NCBI GenBank assembly: GCA_002256435.1
Contig: NKJC01000001.1
Coordinates: 558,001-622,000, forward strand
Source of the DNA: Chitinophagaceae bacterium BSSC1
GTDB lineage: Bacteria > Bacteroidota > Bacteroidia > Chitinophagales > Chitinophagaceae
Reading direction: 5' to 3'
Length of the DNA stretch: 64,000 nt
A program made the translations under genes and the position numbers. The notes beneath the pieces were generated by a model. The model saw only the letters and a program-made list of their open reading frames with translations, made no database searches and was not told the origin of the DNA. The number at the start of each line of letters is the position of its first letter. The stretch's first letter is position 1. This document shows, one piece after another, positions 18,426 to 27,274 of this stretch.

Positions 18426-20558
18426 ATGTCTGTATTCAATCAAAGCAGGGGCCGGGTGGTGCAAATTATCTTTGGAGCAGTATTTGTCATCATACTGATT
18501 CAATTGATAAACCTGCAAGTATTCTCTGCCAAATACAAATTGGCAGCAGAGAACAATGCCATTTATAGAAAGATTATCTATCCAGACAGGGGTATCATTT
18601 TTGATAGAAAACGCAAAGCCATGCTGGAGAATACCATTAGCTATGACCTAGTGGTAACACCTGTAGAATCAAAGGGCACAGATACTTTGGCACTTTGTCA
18701 ACTGCTAAATATTGATACAGTAGAATATAAAAAGCGCATGCGCGAAATTATCTTCAAGAATACCAGTGTTAAGCCATCTGTATTTGAAGCCTTGCTTACC
18801 CAAGAACTTTTTGCCAAGCTCTACGAGAACATGTACAAGTTCCCAGGCTTTAACTTGATTGATAGATCGGTTAGAACCTATCCCTATAATACTGGTGCTC
18901 AGGTATTGGGATATATTGCCGAAGTAGATACAGGCTTTTTGAGAAAGCACCGTGAGGAAGGTTATGAGATGGGAGATTATGCGGGTATGAATGGACTAGA
19001 ACGTACTTATGAAAAAGTATTAATGGGTGTGCGCGGGATTAAGCGCTATATCCGTGACAATAAGAGCAGGATTCAAGGACCTTATGAAAATGGGATGTTT
19101 GATACCACGGCTGTGGCAGGTAGAAATTTGTATACCAGTGTAGATGTAGAAGTTCAACAACTAGCAGAAAAATTATTGGCCAATAAGATTGGATCGGCGG
19201 TAGCCATTAATCCCAAAACCGGGGGCATTATTGCCATGGTATCTAGCCCCAACTACAACCCCAATGACCTCACCGGTTCCGCGCGAAGAAAGAACCTAGG
19301 CAGGATGTTGCTTGACACCGCGCGCCCTATGTTTAACCGCGCCATCAAGGGGCAGTACCCTCCAGGATCTACTTTTAAACCACTTGGTGCTGTGATTGCA
19401 CTAGACGAGGGTTTGATTACACCTAGTTATGGAGTTGCTTGTTATGGCTCATATACCAACTGTGGGGTACTGGTAAGGTGTGAACACAAAAATGCAGGAC
19501 ACGCGGCTAATCTTCGTTTGGCCTTGGCAAATTCTTGTAACTCTTATTTCTCTGATGTCTTTAGAAAAGCCATTGACAATTCAGATTATAAAAATCCCAC
19601 TGGAGGATATTTAAAATGGAAGGAATACATGAATGCCTTTGGTATGGGAACCAAACTAGACGTGGATCTTCCATCAGAAGACAAAGCCAGTGTGCCAGAT
19701 ACCGCAGTCTACAATCGGGCTTATGGAAAGAATAGATGGAATAGCTGTACCATTTTAACCTTGGGTATTGGGCAGGATAAAATGACCGCAACACCCATGC
19801 AACTTGCCAATATGATGTGCGTGATTGCCAACAAAGGTTCTTATTATACGCCGCATTTTGTAGACAGTATTGAACATGAAGAAGCAGAAGACAAAGCCTT
19901 CTTGGCTAAGTATCGCAAGAAGCATATAGTTACCCATGCATCTGATACGGTGTTTCGCGCGGTACACGATGGCATGCACGATGTAACTGTTTACGGAACT
20001 GCAGCAGCCATTAAAGTTCCTGGTGTAGAATACTGCGCCAAAACTGGAACCGCCCAAAACCCACACGGGAAGAACCATAGTATTTTTGTTTGTTTTGCAC
20101 CCAAAGACAATCCTACCATTGCAGTGGCCGTGGTTGTAGAGAATTCTGGATATGGTTCTACTTGGGCCGGTCCTATTGGTGCATTTATGATGGAAAAATA
20201 TTTGAATGATACCATTGCTACAGATAGATTAGCCGAGGTGGAAAGAATTTCAAATGCAGATTTAGTGCCATCCGCAATTAAAGAATGGTATGTGCGCAAA
20301 GACAATCAACGCCAAGCCAAACTAGCATTGGAAGCGGCTAATAAAGCAGCCGAGATGAACGAGGAAGAAGAAAATGCAGACAAGAATGCAGACAAGAACC
20401 CCGGCATCAACAAAAGACTAACGGAGGAACAATTGGAAATTGCCCCAAGCAAAGAAGAACCCAAGAAGAGCAAGGATTCCAAAAAATCCACCAAAGCCAA
20501 TACCGCTTTATTCCTACATGCAGATGACAGGTTTAAAGTAAAAAAATCAAAGGCCTAA
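18426..20558 (+). CDS. mrdA: penicillin-binding protein 2 (elongation-specific transpeptidase)
   Basis: Class B penicillin-binding protein that cross-links peptidoglycan during lateral growth. It has a short cytoplasmic N-terminus, one membrane helix at about residues 12-28, a dimerisation domain and a transpeptidase domain. The active-site motifs are S-x-x-K as STFK near residue 314, S-x-N as SCN near 369 and K-T-G as KTGTAQNPHG near 539. The 710 residues are longer than usual, because about 75 residues after the catalytic domain form a strongly charged, lysine- and glutamate-rich tail from roughly residue 630. It ends 1 base before rodA, its polymerase partner. Confidence 0.96.
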   Translation: MSVFNQSRGRVVQIIFGAVFVIILIQLINLQVFSAKYKLAAENNAIYRKIIYPDRGIIFDRKRKAMLENTISYDLVVTPVESKGTDTLALCQLLNIDTVEYKKRMREIIFKNTSVKPSVFEALLTQELFAKLYENMYKFPGFNLIDRSVRTYPYNTGAQVLGYIAEVDTGFLRKHREEGYEMGDYAGMNGLERTYEKVLMGVRGIKRYIRDNKSRIQGPYENGMFDTTAVAGRNLYTSVDVEVQQLAEKLLANKIGSAVAINPKTGGIIAMVSSPNYNPNDLTGSARRKNLGRMLLDTARPMFNRAIKGQYPPGSTFKPLGAVIALDEGLITPSYGVACYGSYTNCGVLVRCEHKNAGHAANLRLALANSCNSYFSDVFRKAIDNSDYKNPTGGYLKWKEYMNAFGMGTKLDVDLPSEDKASVPDTAVYNRAYGKNRWNSCTILTLGIGQDKMTATPMQLANMMCVIANKGSYYTPHFVDSIEHEEAEDKAFLAKYRKKHIVTHASDTVFRAVHDGMHDVTVYGTAAAIKVPGVEYCAKTGTAQNPHGKNHSIFVCFAPKDNPTIAVAVVVENSGYGSTWAGPIGAFMMEKYLNDTIATDRLAEVERISNADLVPSAIKEWYVRKDNQRQAKLALEAANKAAEMNEEEENADKNADKNPGINKRLTEEQLEIAPSKEEPKKSKDSKKSTKANTALFLHADDRFKVKKSKA

Positions 20559-20559
20559 C

Positions 20560-21906
20560 ATGAGTAGTAGAAATAGTTCTTTATCCAAGGGAGTTGACTG
20601 GACCGTAGTGGTACTCTATGCCATTTTGGTGGCCATAGGCATCCTTTGCATTTTCATGGTAGAATACCGTAGCGGAACCAATTGGATGCAATTATTCTTA
20701 GGAGGCAAAACCAACTATAGCAAGCAGGTCATTTTTGCAGGCTTCTGTACCCTAGTTGCGGCTTTTATTCTCATGGCAGATAGCAAACTATTTACCGCAT
20801 TTGCTAACCTAGCATATGCTTTTGGGATCTTATTAATGTTGGCCACATTTGTGATTGGTAAAGACATCAAGGGCTCTAGATCTTGGATTGCCTTAGGCGG
20901 CGGCTTTAACTTACAACCCGCAGAGCTTTGTAAAATCTTTGCGGCACTGGCATTAGCCAAATACTTGAGTATGCAGAACACAGATTTCTCCAAACTCAAA
21001 TCACAATTGATTGCAGGAGGCATTGTGTTATTACCAGCAGTCTTGTCAAGACTACAACACGAGACGGGTTTGGCCTTAGTGTATTTGAGTTTTTTTATTG
21101 CCATGTATCGAGAAGGTTTGCCTGCAGGCATCTTGGTTACGGGTCTTTCCTTTGGAGCATTGGTGGTAGCCACTCTAATTGTAGACCCCAACGTGCTAGC
21201 CATTACGCTTACCGTTATAGCCATACTCATCATTTATTTTACCAGAAGACAGATTAAAAGAAATAGCAAACTCCTTCTCATTATCATTGCCACATGGGCA
21301 GTCTGTGTAGGTGTGCAGCGTTTTGCTGTGCCCTATATTTTCAATAATGTATTTGAGTGTTACCAAAGCCAAAGAATTTATTCAGCCGTGGGTAAGGACT
21401 ATGATTGTAGTCAGAATAAACACAACAAAATAGAATCGGCCACGCCGGGAGCCAAAGCCTATAAACCAGATGACTATAATGTGCGTCAAAGTAAAATTGC
21501 CATTGGCTCTGGAGGATTCTGGGGAAGGGGATTTTTAAAAGGCACACAAACAAGGGGGAAATATGTACCAGAACAACATTCTGATTTTATTTTCACTTCT
21601 CTAGGTGAAGCATTTGGGTTTGTGGGATGCGCCATTTTCTTGTTACTCTATTTGTTTTTACTCCTTCGCATTACCGTGATTGCAGAAAGACAGCGAAGTA
21701 CGTTTAGTAGGGTCTACGCTTATAGTGTGGCCAGTGTCATGTTCTTTCACATTGCTGTGAATGTGTGCATGACCATTGGTCTATTCCCCATTATTGGGAT
21801 TGCGCTTCCGCTGATTAGTTATGGAGGTTCTTCCCTTCTCACATTCACCGTGTTGATTTTTATTCTCCTGCGACTAGACGCAGACAGACAGATGGTTTTA
21901 CGTTAA
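20560..21906 (+). CDS. rodA: rod shape-determining protein RodA (SEDS glycosyltransferase)
   Basis: Membrane-embedded SEDS peptidoglycan polymerase that works with PBP2. The 448 residues form about ten helices. The family signatures are KDIKGSRSWIALGGGFNLQPAEL near residue 100 and GIALPLISYGGSSLLTF near residue 415. The catalytic-loop region carries a longer extracytoplasmic insertion than in E. coli RodA (about residues 262-310), including two cysteines (NVFECYQS and DYDCSQN). The gene starts immediately after the PBP2 stop, so coupling is likely. It is the last gene of the rod cluster. Confidence 0.96.
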   Translation: MSSRNSSLSKGVDWTVVVLYAILVAIGILCIFMVEYRSGTNWMQLFLGGKTNYSKQVIFAGFCTLVAAFILMADSKLFTAFANLAYAFGILLMLATFVIGKDIKGSRSWIALGGGFNLQPAELCKIFAALALAKYLSMQNTDFSKLKSQLIAGGIVLLPAVLSRLQHETGLALVYLSFFIAMYREGLPAGILVTGLSFGALVVATLIVDPNVLAITLTVIAILIIYFTRRQIKRNSKLLLIIIATWAVCVGVQRFAVPYIFNNVFECYQSQRIYSAVGKDYDCSQNKHNKIESATPGAKAYKPDDYNVRQSKIAIGSGGFWGRGFLKGTQTRGKYVPEQHSDFIFTSLGEAFGFVGCAIFLLLYLFLLLRITVIAERQRSTFSRVYAYSVASVMFFHIAVNVCMTIGLFPIIGIALPLISYGGSSLLTFTVLIFILLRLDADRQMVLR

Positions 21907-21922
21907 TAGATAAATAGGGCTC

Positions 21923-22672
21923 ATGCAAATTATACCGCTTTCAGAAGGATCTTTTACCATTGACAAGACCAAGGTATTTGTGCCCTTTGATGTTGATACG
22001 GAAACATTGAACAATCGCCCCGTGGGCAGTTTATTGGTAGAGATTCAACCCTTTGTGGTGGTTACTGCCAGAGACGTGATTTTACTTGATACGGGACTGG
22101 GTTATAAAGACGCTGAGGGCAATGCACAGCTACACGCCAACTTGCTCAAAGTGGGCATTAATCCATCGCAGGTGACCAAGGTATTGATGAGTCATTTGCA
22201 CAAGGACCATGCCGGTGGAGTAACCATACAAGGCAGCAATAGCGATGAAAGATTTATCAGTTTTCCCTATGCCCAATACTATGTGCAGAGAAGAGAATTT
22301 GATCATGCATTGCAAGTTGGAACTGCCTCCTATATTGTAGAAGACTTTCAATTATTGGAGGAGTTTAGCAAAGTAGTTTGGCTAGAAGAAGACGAGGGTT
22401 GGATTGATGAATATATTCAGTTTGAATTAACGGGTGGTCATAGTTTGTATCACCAAGCATTCTGGATTCACGAAGAAGGAGAGACAGCTTTTTTTGGTGG
22501 CGATGTAGCACCACAATTACAACAGATGAAGAGCCGCTTTGTAGCCAAGTATGACTATGATGGCAAAAAATGCATGGAGTTGCGCCAACGTTGGTGGTCC
22601 GAGGGTCAGACCAAACAATGGACTTTTTTATTCTACCACGATATTCAATCGCCCATTTGGCGCGTGGGGTAA
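21923..22672 (+). CDS. MBL-fold metallo-hydrolase
   Basis: A 249-residue metallo-beta-lactamase-fold hydrolase. The metal-binding HxHxDH motif is visible as MSHLHKDHAGGV near residues 90-100. Further ligands are likely H144-region TGGHSLYHQAFW and the aspartate in FFGGDVAPQ. It has no signal peptide, so it is cytoplasmic; the substrate (perhaps a lactone, thioester or phosphoester) cannot be told. It begins 16 bases after rodA and probably rides on that transcript, but a wall role is not implied. It converges with the sigma-factor operon across a shared hairpin. Confidence 0.85.
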   Translation: MQIIPLSEGSFTIDKTKVFVPFDVDTETLNNRPVGSLLVEIQPFVVVTARDVILLDTGLGYKDAEGNAQLHANLLKVGINPSQVTKVLMSHLHKDHAGGVTIQGSNSDERFISFPYAQYYVQRREFDHALQVGTASYIVEDFQLLEEFSKVVWLEEDEGWIDEYIQFELTGGHSLYHQAFWIHEEGETAFFGGDVAPQLQQMKSRFVAKYDYDGKKCMELRQRWWSEGQTKQWTFLFYHDIQSPIWRVG

Positions 22673-22697
22673 AACCTCAATCTCAGATTATTTAAAC

Positions 22698-22728
22698 AAA
22701 AAAAAGGCAATACAACAAAGTATTGCCT
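22698..22728 (-). terminator. terminator of the ECF sigma operon
   Basis: AGGCAATAC (22705-22713) pairs perfectly with GTATTGCCT (22720-22728) across a 6-base loop. On the minus strand the stem is followed by eight T residues, a textbook intrinsic terminator for the leftward operon. It lies between convergent genes and may also slow rightward transcription from the MBL gene. Confidence 0.85.
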
Positions 22729-22751
22729 ATTACAATAAAAGTTCCCCCCTT

Positions 22752-23165
22752 TTATTGTTTGTTCAATCCCTTTTGTAAACGCTGATCGCGTCTAGTTTCC
22801 AATTCTTTTTTGATGGCATTGTTAAAATCACGATCTAAAGTCAATGATTTATTTACTCGGTCATCTCCACCCAAAATCTTTTTCATTTCTACTTTGAACT
22901 TCTTCCGCTCGGCTAGCATTTTTTCTTCAAAAGCAATTTCATCATCTTTTTGCTCCTGTCTTATCTTTCTAGCTTTGTCTCCAAAGTCATAATACACAGG
23001 CCAGAATTTTTGTGCCTCATCTGTGTTCAGGGATAATTGCTTGGTAATAAATGCAATTTTCAAACCTTGAATATTGGGTCTATCTGCAGGTGGGCGTTCG
23101 GGTTGTGCTTGGGCAATAATTTGCAAGAAAGCCAGCAAGCATAATAATGTAACAATTTTTTTCAT
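22752..23165 (-). CDS. secreted Spy/CpxP-like small protein of the sigma operon
   Basis: A 137-residue exported protein when begun at ATG 23165 (MKKIVTLLCLLAFLQIIAQAQ, a clean signal peptide). Upstream in-frame starts would put 20 unlikely residues before the signal and overlap the preceding gene. The mature part is helical and very charged (FITKQLSLNTDEAQKFWPVYYDF; KARKIRQEQKDDEIAFEEKML), like periplasmic Spy/CpxP-type or heavy-metal-sensor-like proteins, though no exact LTxxQ motif is present. It is third in an ECF sigma / anti-sigma / this-protein operon, an arrangement common in Bacteroidota, which suggests a periplasmic sensing role. That role is inferred from position. Confidence 0.75.
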   Translation of the reverse strand: MKKIVTLLCLLAFLQIIAQAQPERPPADRPNIQGLKIAFITKQLSLNTDEAQKFWPVYYDFGDKARKIRQEQKDDEIAFEEKMLAERKKFKVEMKKILGGDDRVNKSLTLDRDFNNAIKKELETRRDQRLQKGLNKQ

Positions 23166-23175
23166 GATCGAATTT

Positions 23176-23808
23176 TTATTCAGCAATAGCTGATTCCAAA
23201 TGACTGTTTTCATCCAGATAATCATTCAACTTTTCATTGCTGATATTCTGAATATGATCTGTTAGTTCTGGTAATTTTTGACTAGGATTAGCCAATACCT
23301 CGTCTACGGCAATAGTCTGGTTTTCTTCTAAGTATTGTTCTAAAGCAGCATCGGGTACTGCGTCTAATGCTGCCCCTAGGTCTTCTAACTTGTATTGTTC
23401 CTTCATCTGTTCCACCGGTTTATCAGAGAACATAAATGCACCCGTAATCAAAACTCCAGTAAGCATGGCAGCAGCAGCATACATAATCCATTTTCTCGCC
23501 TTACCCATTTGCACCACAGGAGCTTGTTTTTGGTCTAGCTTTTCTGAATCCAAAACGGAAGCTTGTTCCTCTTGGGTTTTGATCCTACTCATCAATGCTT
23601 GGGGCATGTTTTCAAAATAACCCGGAGGTGCCTGAAAAGGAAGTTTAGAATCAGCTAAGAAAGCAGGTTCTTCTACTAATGCTAGTGGGTCCAAGGCTTC
23701 AAAATAACCCTTTGGCGCTTGAAATGGCAGTACCGTACTGGCATTTGCCAAGGCTGGTGCTATCTCTTGTAATTCTGCTTGTATGGGGTTACGTGAATAC
23801 ATTGCCAT
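23176..23808 (-). CDS. putative anti-sigma factor (single-pass membrane protein)
   Basis: A 210-residue protein with one membrane helix at about residues 108-127 (WIMYAAAAMLTGVLITGAFMF), a cytoplasmic N-terminal half and a periplasmic acidic C-terminal half. The N-terminal half contains two copies of the motif LPFQAPxGYFE (about residues 28-38 and 57-67), a YFE-type repeat I associate with Chitinophagaceae anti-sigma-like proteins. It lies 27 bases after the ECF sigma gene and 10 bases before the Spy-like gene. It has no recognisable zinc-binding ZAS motif. Its role in holding the sigma factor is inferred from gene order and topology. Confidence 0.7.
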   Translation of the reverse strand: MAMYSRNPIQAELQEIAPALANASTVLPFQAPKGYFEALDPLALVEEPAFLADSKLPFQAPPGYFENMPQALMSRIKTQEEQASVLDSEKLDQKQAPVVQMGKARKWIMYAAAAMLTGVLITGAFMFSDKPVEQMKEQYKLEDLGAALDAVPDAALEQYLEENQTIAVDEVLANPSQKLPELTDHIQNISNEKLNDYLDENSHLESAIAE

Positions 23809-23835
23809 TCTTTGACTGCAATTGATGAGTCTGGT

Positions 23836-24381
23836 TTAATAGTTTTTAATAAAAGCCTCAATTTTTTTTGCCGCGTGGTGGTAACTGGCTTTTAAAGCAC
23901 CTTCACTGGTATCCAAGACCTTACTCATTTCTTCATAGGGCATGGCGTCATAATAGCGTAAATGAAAGACCACACGTTGCTTTTCAGGCAATTCCTGAAT
24001 GGCCAGTTGCAAGCGCCATTCTAGTTGGTTGGCGTTAAAATGCAGGTCTGCTTTTACCTTATTGGCCAAGGATTCGGACATTTCATCCAGACTCTGGGTG
24101 GCTTTTCTTTGTTGCTGTGCCAAAAAACTTAAGGTTTCATTGGTAGCAATCCGGTAGAGCCAGGTAAAAAGCTGACTTTCCTCTCTAAAATTTTCCAAAC
24201 CCTTCCAAATCTTGATCAAGGTATTCTGCAAAACATCATCTGCATCTGCGTGGTCAATGACCATTCTGCGGATATGCCAATAAATTTTTTCCTGGTATTT
24301 TTTGACCAATTGCGTAAAACCCTGCTCCTTAGTAGCGGCATTGGAAAATAAGGCTAACAATTCTTGATCCGAAGCGTGCAT
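23836..24381 (-). CDS. RNA polymerase ECF-type sigma factor
   Basis: A 181-residue sigma-70-family factor with only regions 2 and 4. Region 2 includes IRRMVIDHADADDVLQNTLIKIWKGLENFREESQLFTWLYRIATNE, shown by DADDVLQNTLIKIWK and the aromatic FTWLYRIATNETL of region 2.3-2.4. Region 4 includes LPEKQRVVFHLRYYDAMPYEEMS with the helix-turn-helix VLDTSEGALKASYHHA. It is first in an operon with a membrane anti-sigma-like protein and a secreted small protein, so it probably answers an envelope signal. Upstream, TACTTTTC (24410-24417 on the minus strand) is one base from the -7 consensus. Confidence 0.93.
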   Translation of the reverse strand: MHASDQELLALFSNAATKEQGFTQLVKKYQEKIYWHIRRMVIDHADADDVLQNTLIKIWKGLENFREESQLFTWLYRIATNETLSFLAQQQRKATQSLDEMSESLANKVKADLHFNANQLEWRLQLAIQELPEKQRVVFHLRYYDAMPYEEMSKVLDTSEGALKASYHHAAKKIEAFIKNY

Positions 24382-24637
24382 GGGTTCACTTGAAGCATTA
24401 AGACTACTGGAAAAGTAAAAAGTTTAATTGGCTTGGCCGCTTTTTTTATCTGTTGCATGACCCATTCTAAACAAATGATATATCAAGTATTTCCAGCCAA
24501 AATGCAAGAATCATTCATATCAAATTAATTACTATAACTAACAATCATTAGCCCCAAAATCAAGCCTGACAAGGTTTTCATGGCATTAGTCGAGGAATTT
24601 AGGGGGGAATTATTTATCTTGAGCTCTCAATTAGCTT

Positions 24638-27223
24638 ATGTCTTCATCAGAATATACACTCAATTTCAAACGAAATGTGACCGATAAATACACTATTTAC
24701 AATAGTCTATTTTCGGCCCTGCCCTTCTCTGGAATAGCCAATGTGGGTGCTTTATTACCCATTTTATTACAAGCCTGTATAGATGGCTACGCCGATGGCA
24801 AAACCCCTATGCAGATTGTAGACCGATTTTTTGAACAACATACCAATGCTGTTACAGAAGCAGATAAATTAGACCGATTATTCAAGTTTGTACAATATAT
24901 AGAACGCCAGATTGTATTATTTGACGCCATTGAAGACGCTGCATTTGACACGGTGAACAATATTGAGGGTCCGGGTAGTTTAAAATCCCTGATCAATGAA
25001 GCCGGATTTATGGGTAAGTCCAACCTGCTCAAACAAAAGCTGAAAAAATTTAAAGTGCGGGTGGTACTCACGGCTCACCCTACCCAGTTTTATCCGGGCA
25101 GTGTGTTGGGGATTATCCATGACATGAATGAAGCCATTAGGAAAAATGACTTTCATACCATCAATGCCTATATACAGCAGTTAGGCATTACCCCGTTTTT
25201 TAACAAAAAACAACCCACCCCATTAGACGAGGCAGTGAACCTCATGTGGTATTTGGAGAATATACTCTACCCCTCAATTGGCAATATTTATAACTATATC
25301 AATCGCGAAGTTTTTGATAGTGCATATGATGGAGAAAATCCTTTTATAGAACTGGGTTTTTGGCCTGGCGGCGATAGGGATGGTAATCCATTTGTAAACG
25401 GACCCACTACGCTAAAAGTAGCCGATGCCTTAAGAAGTGCCATTGTGGTTTGTTATTATAGAGACATTCGCAAACTCAAACGCAGACTCACTTTCACTGG
25501 TGTTGATACCATTATAGCGCAGTTGGAACAACAGTTATATGAGAATGTATTTTTGCCCGAACAAAGCAAACGGATTAGCAAGGAAGAATTGTTGCACGCT
25601 TTGTATGAGGCCAGAAAATTATTGATGGAACACCATCATAGTTTGTTCCTCAATAGACTAGATAGTTTGATTCACAAAGTCAAAATTTTTGGAACCCATT
25701 TTGCATCCCTTGATATTCGTCAAGACAGCCGCATTCATACCGCTGTTCTCTTGCAGATTAACCAAGAATTAATAGCAGCCGGGGAAGCCCCTATTCTACC
25801 AGAAAATTATGGTCAATTAGATTTGTTGGGCAAATTAGCAACGCTTGCTTCTATGGAGCGTGTGATTAATCCAAGTCTAATTCAGGATACTATTTCAAGA
25901 GATACTTTAGAGAGTATTTATGCCATAAGAACCATACAGGCAGAAAATGGCGTGGAAGGTTGCAATAGGTATATTATCAGCAATTGCCAGGGACCTGTGA
26001 ATATGATGGAAGTATATGCGCTGTTGCGCTTATGCGGATGGAAAAAAGAGAGTATGCCCATTGATATTGTGCCACTCTTTGAAACCATTGATGACTTGGA
26101 ACAAGCAGAAACCACTATGGACTTTTTGTACCAATTACCAGAGTACAAACAGCATTTAGAACTGCGTGGCAATCACCAGACCATTATGCTGGGCTTTAGT
26201 GATGGCACAAAGGATGGAGGTTATTTACAAGCCAACTGGAGTATCTATACTGCCAAAGAAAACCTCACCGCCATTTCTAGAAAATACAAGATCAAGGCTA
26301 AGTTCTTTGACGGACGTGGGGGGCCACCATCACGTGGTGGTGGAAAGACCCATAAGTTTTATGCTTCCATGGGTAATAATATTGAAAACGAAGAGATTCA
26401 ATTAACCATACAAGGACAAACCATAACATCCAATTTTGGCACCATCCAGTCTTCACAATACAACCTGGAACAGTTGTTGAGTGCGGGTTTGAGCAATGAG
26501 ATCTTTGCCGATACCAGGATGCAATTGTCTCAGCATGATAGATTCCTGATGGAAGAACTGGGCAAGATTAGTCACCAAAGCTATCAGGACTTTAAAACAC
26601 ATCCCTTGTTCCTAGCTTATATGCAACAGTTTAGTCCGCTAAACTATTATAGCAAGAGCAATATTGCCAGCCGCCCCGCCAAACGTGGAAGCGGTGGGGG
26701 ATTGCGTTTTGAAGACTTACGCGCCATTCCTTTTGTAGGAAGTTGGAGTCAGTTAAAACAAAATGTACCCGGATTTTTTGGCGTAGGCACGGCCCTGCAA
26801 GCCATGAAGGACCAGGGTTTGTGGGACGATACCAAAGCTATGTTCCGCAACGTCTTATTCTTCCGTACGCTGATAGACAATAGCATGATGAGCATGCTCA
26901 AATCCTTTTTCCCACTCACCGAATACGTAAAAAAAGACCCACAGTTTGGACCGGTTTGGGAATTAATCAAAAAGGAATTTGACTTGACAGCCACATTGGT
27001 GATGGAATTAACAGACGCTAGCACACTGATGGAAGATGACAAAGCCGGAAGGGCGTCTATTCAAATGAGAGACAAGATTGTATTGCCGCTATTAACCATC
27101 CAGCAATATGCTTTGAACCAATTACATGGAAGAGAGATAGAACCAGATCTAAAAGCGGTCTATGAAAAACTCTTGACCAGAACCATGTTTGGGGTCATCA
27201 ACGCGGCAAGAAATTCAGCGTAA
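24638..27223 (+). CDS. ppc: phosphoenolpyruvate carboxylase
   Basis: Adds bicarbonate to PEP to make oxaloacetate, refilling the TCA cycle. The 861 residues are slightly short of the E. coli enzyme. The catalytic histidine motif is LTAHPTQ near residue 144 and the PEP/metal region is WPGGDRDGNPFV near 242. The glycine-rich loop reads FFDGRGGPPSRGGGKTH near 554, where the better-known enzymes have FHGRGGxxGRGG, and the C-terminus is NAARNSA instead of the usual NTG ending. I believe these are features of the Bacteroidota branch, not signs of inactivity. It is divergent from the ECF operon with 256 bases between. Confidence 0.93.
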   Translation: MSSSEYTLNFKRNVTDKYTIYNSLFSALPFSGIANVGALLPILLQACIDGYADGKTPMQIVDRFFEQHTNAVTEADKLDRLFKFVQYIERQIVLFDAIEDAAFDTVNNIEGPGSLKSLINEAGFMGKSNLLKQKLKKFKVRVVLTAHPTQFYPGSVLGIIHDMNEAIRKNDFHTINAYIQQLGITPFFNKKQPTPLDEAVNLMWYLENILYPSIGNIYNYINREVFDSAYDGENPFIELGFWPGGDRDGNPFVNGPTTLKVADALRSAIVVCYYRDIRKLKRRLTFTGVDTIIAQLEQQLYENVFLPEQSKRISKEELLHALYEARKLLMEHHHSLFLNRLDSLIHKVKIFGTHFASLDIRQDSRIHTAVLLQINQELIAAGEAPILPENYGQLDLLGKLATLASMERVINPSLIQDTISRDTLESIYAIRTIQAENGVEGCNRYIISNCQGPVNMMEVYALLRLCGWKKESMPIDIVPLFETIDDLEQAETTMDFLYQLPEYKQHLELRGNHQTIMLGFSDGTKDGGYLQANWSIYTAKENLTAISRKYKIKAKFFDGRGGPPSRGGGKTHKFYASMGNNIENEEIQLTIQGQTITSNFGTIQSSQYNLEQLLSAGLSNEIFADTRMQLSQHDRFLMEELGKISHQSYQDFKTHPLFLAYMQQFSPLNYYSKSNIASRPAKRGSGGGLRFEDLRAIPFVGSWSQLKQNVPGFFGVGTALQAMKDQGLWDDTKAMFRNVLFFRTLIDNSMMSMLKSFFPLTEYVKKDPQFGPVWELIKKEFDLTATLVMELTDASTLMEDDKAGRASIQMRDKIVLPLLTIQQYALNQLHGREIEPDLKAVYEKLLTRTMFGVINAARNSA

Positions 27224-27274
27224 TGGAAATCTGATTTTCAGTTTGTAGCTATTGGTTTTAAGAAGTCTATCTAG

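Noticed and set aside
20715-21233. 172-codon minus-strand frame within rodA
   Set aside because: It is a shadow of a clear rodA reading frame; no homologous feature or start signal.
23166-23225. Upstream start at 23225 for the Spy-like protein
   Set aside because: It would overlap the anti-sigma gene and place 20 non-signal residues before a perfect signal peptide.
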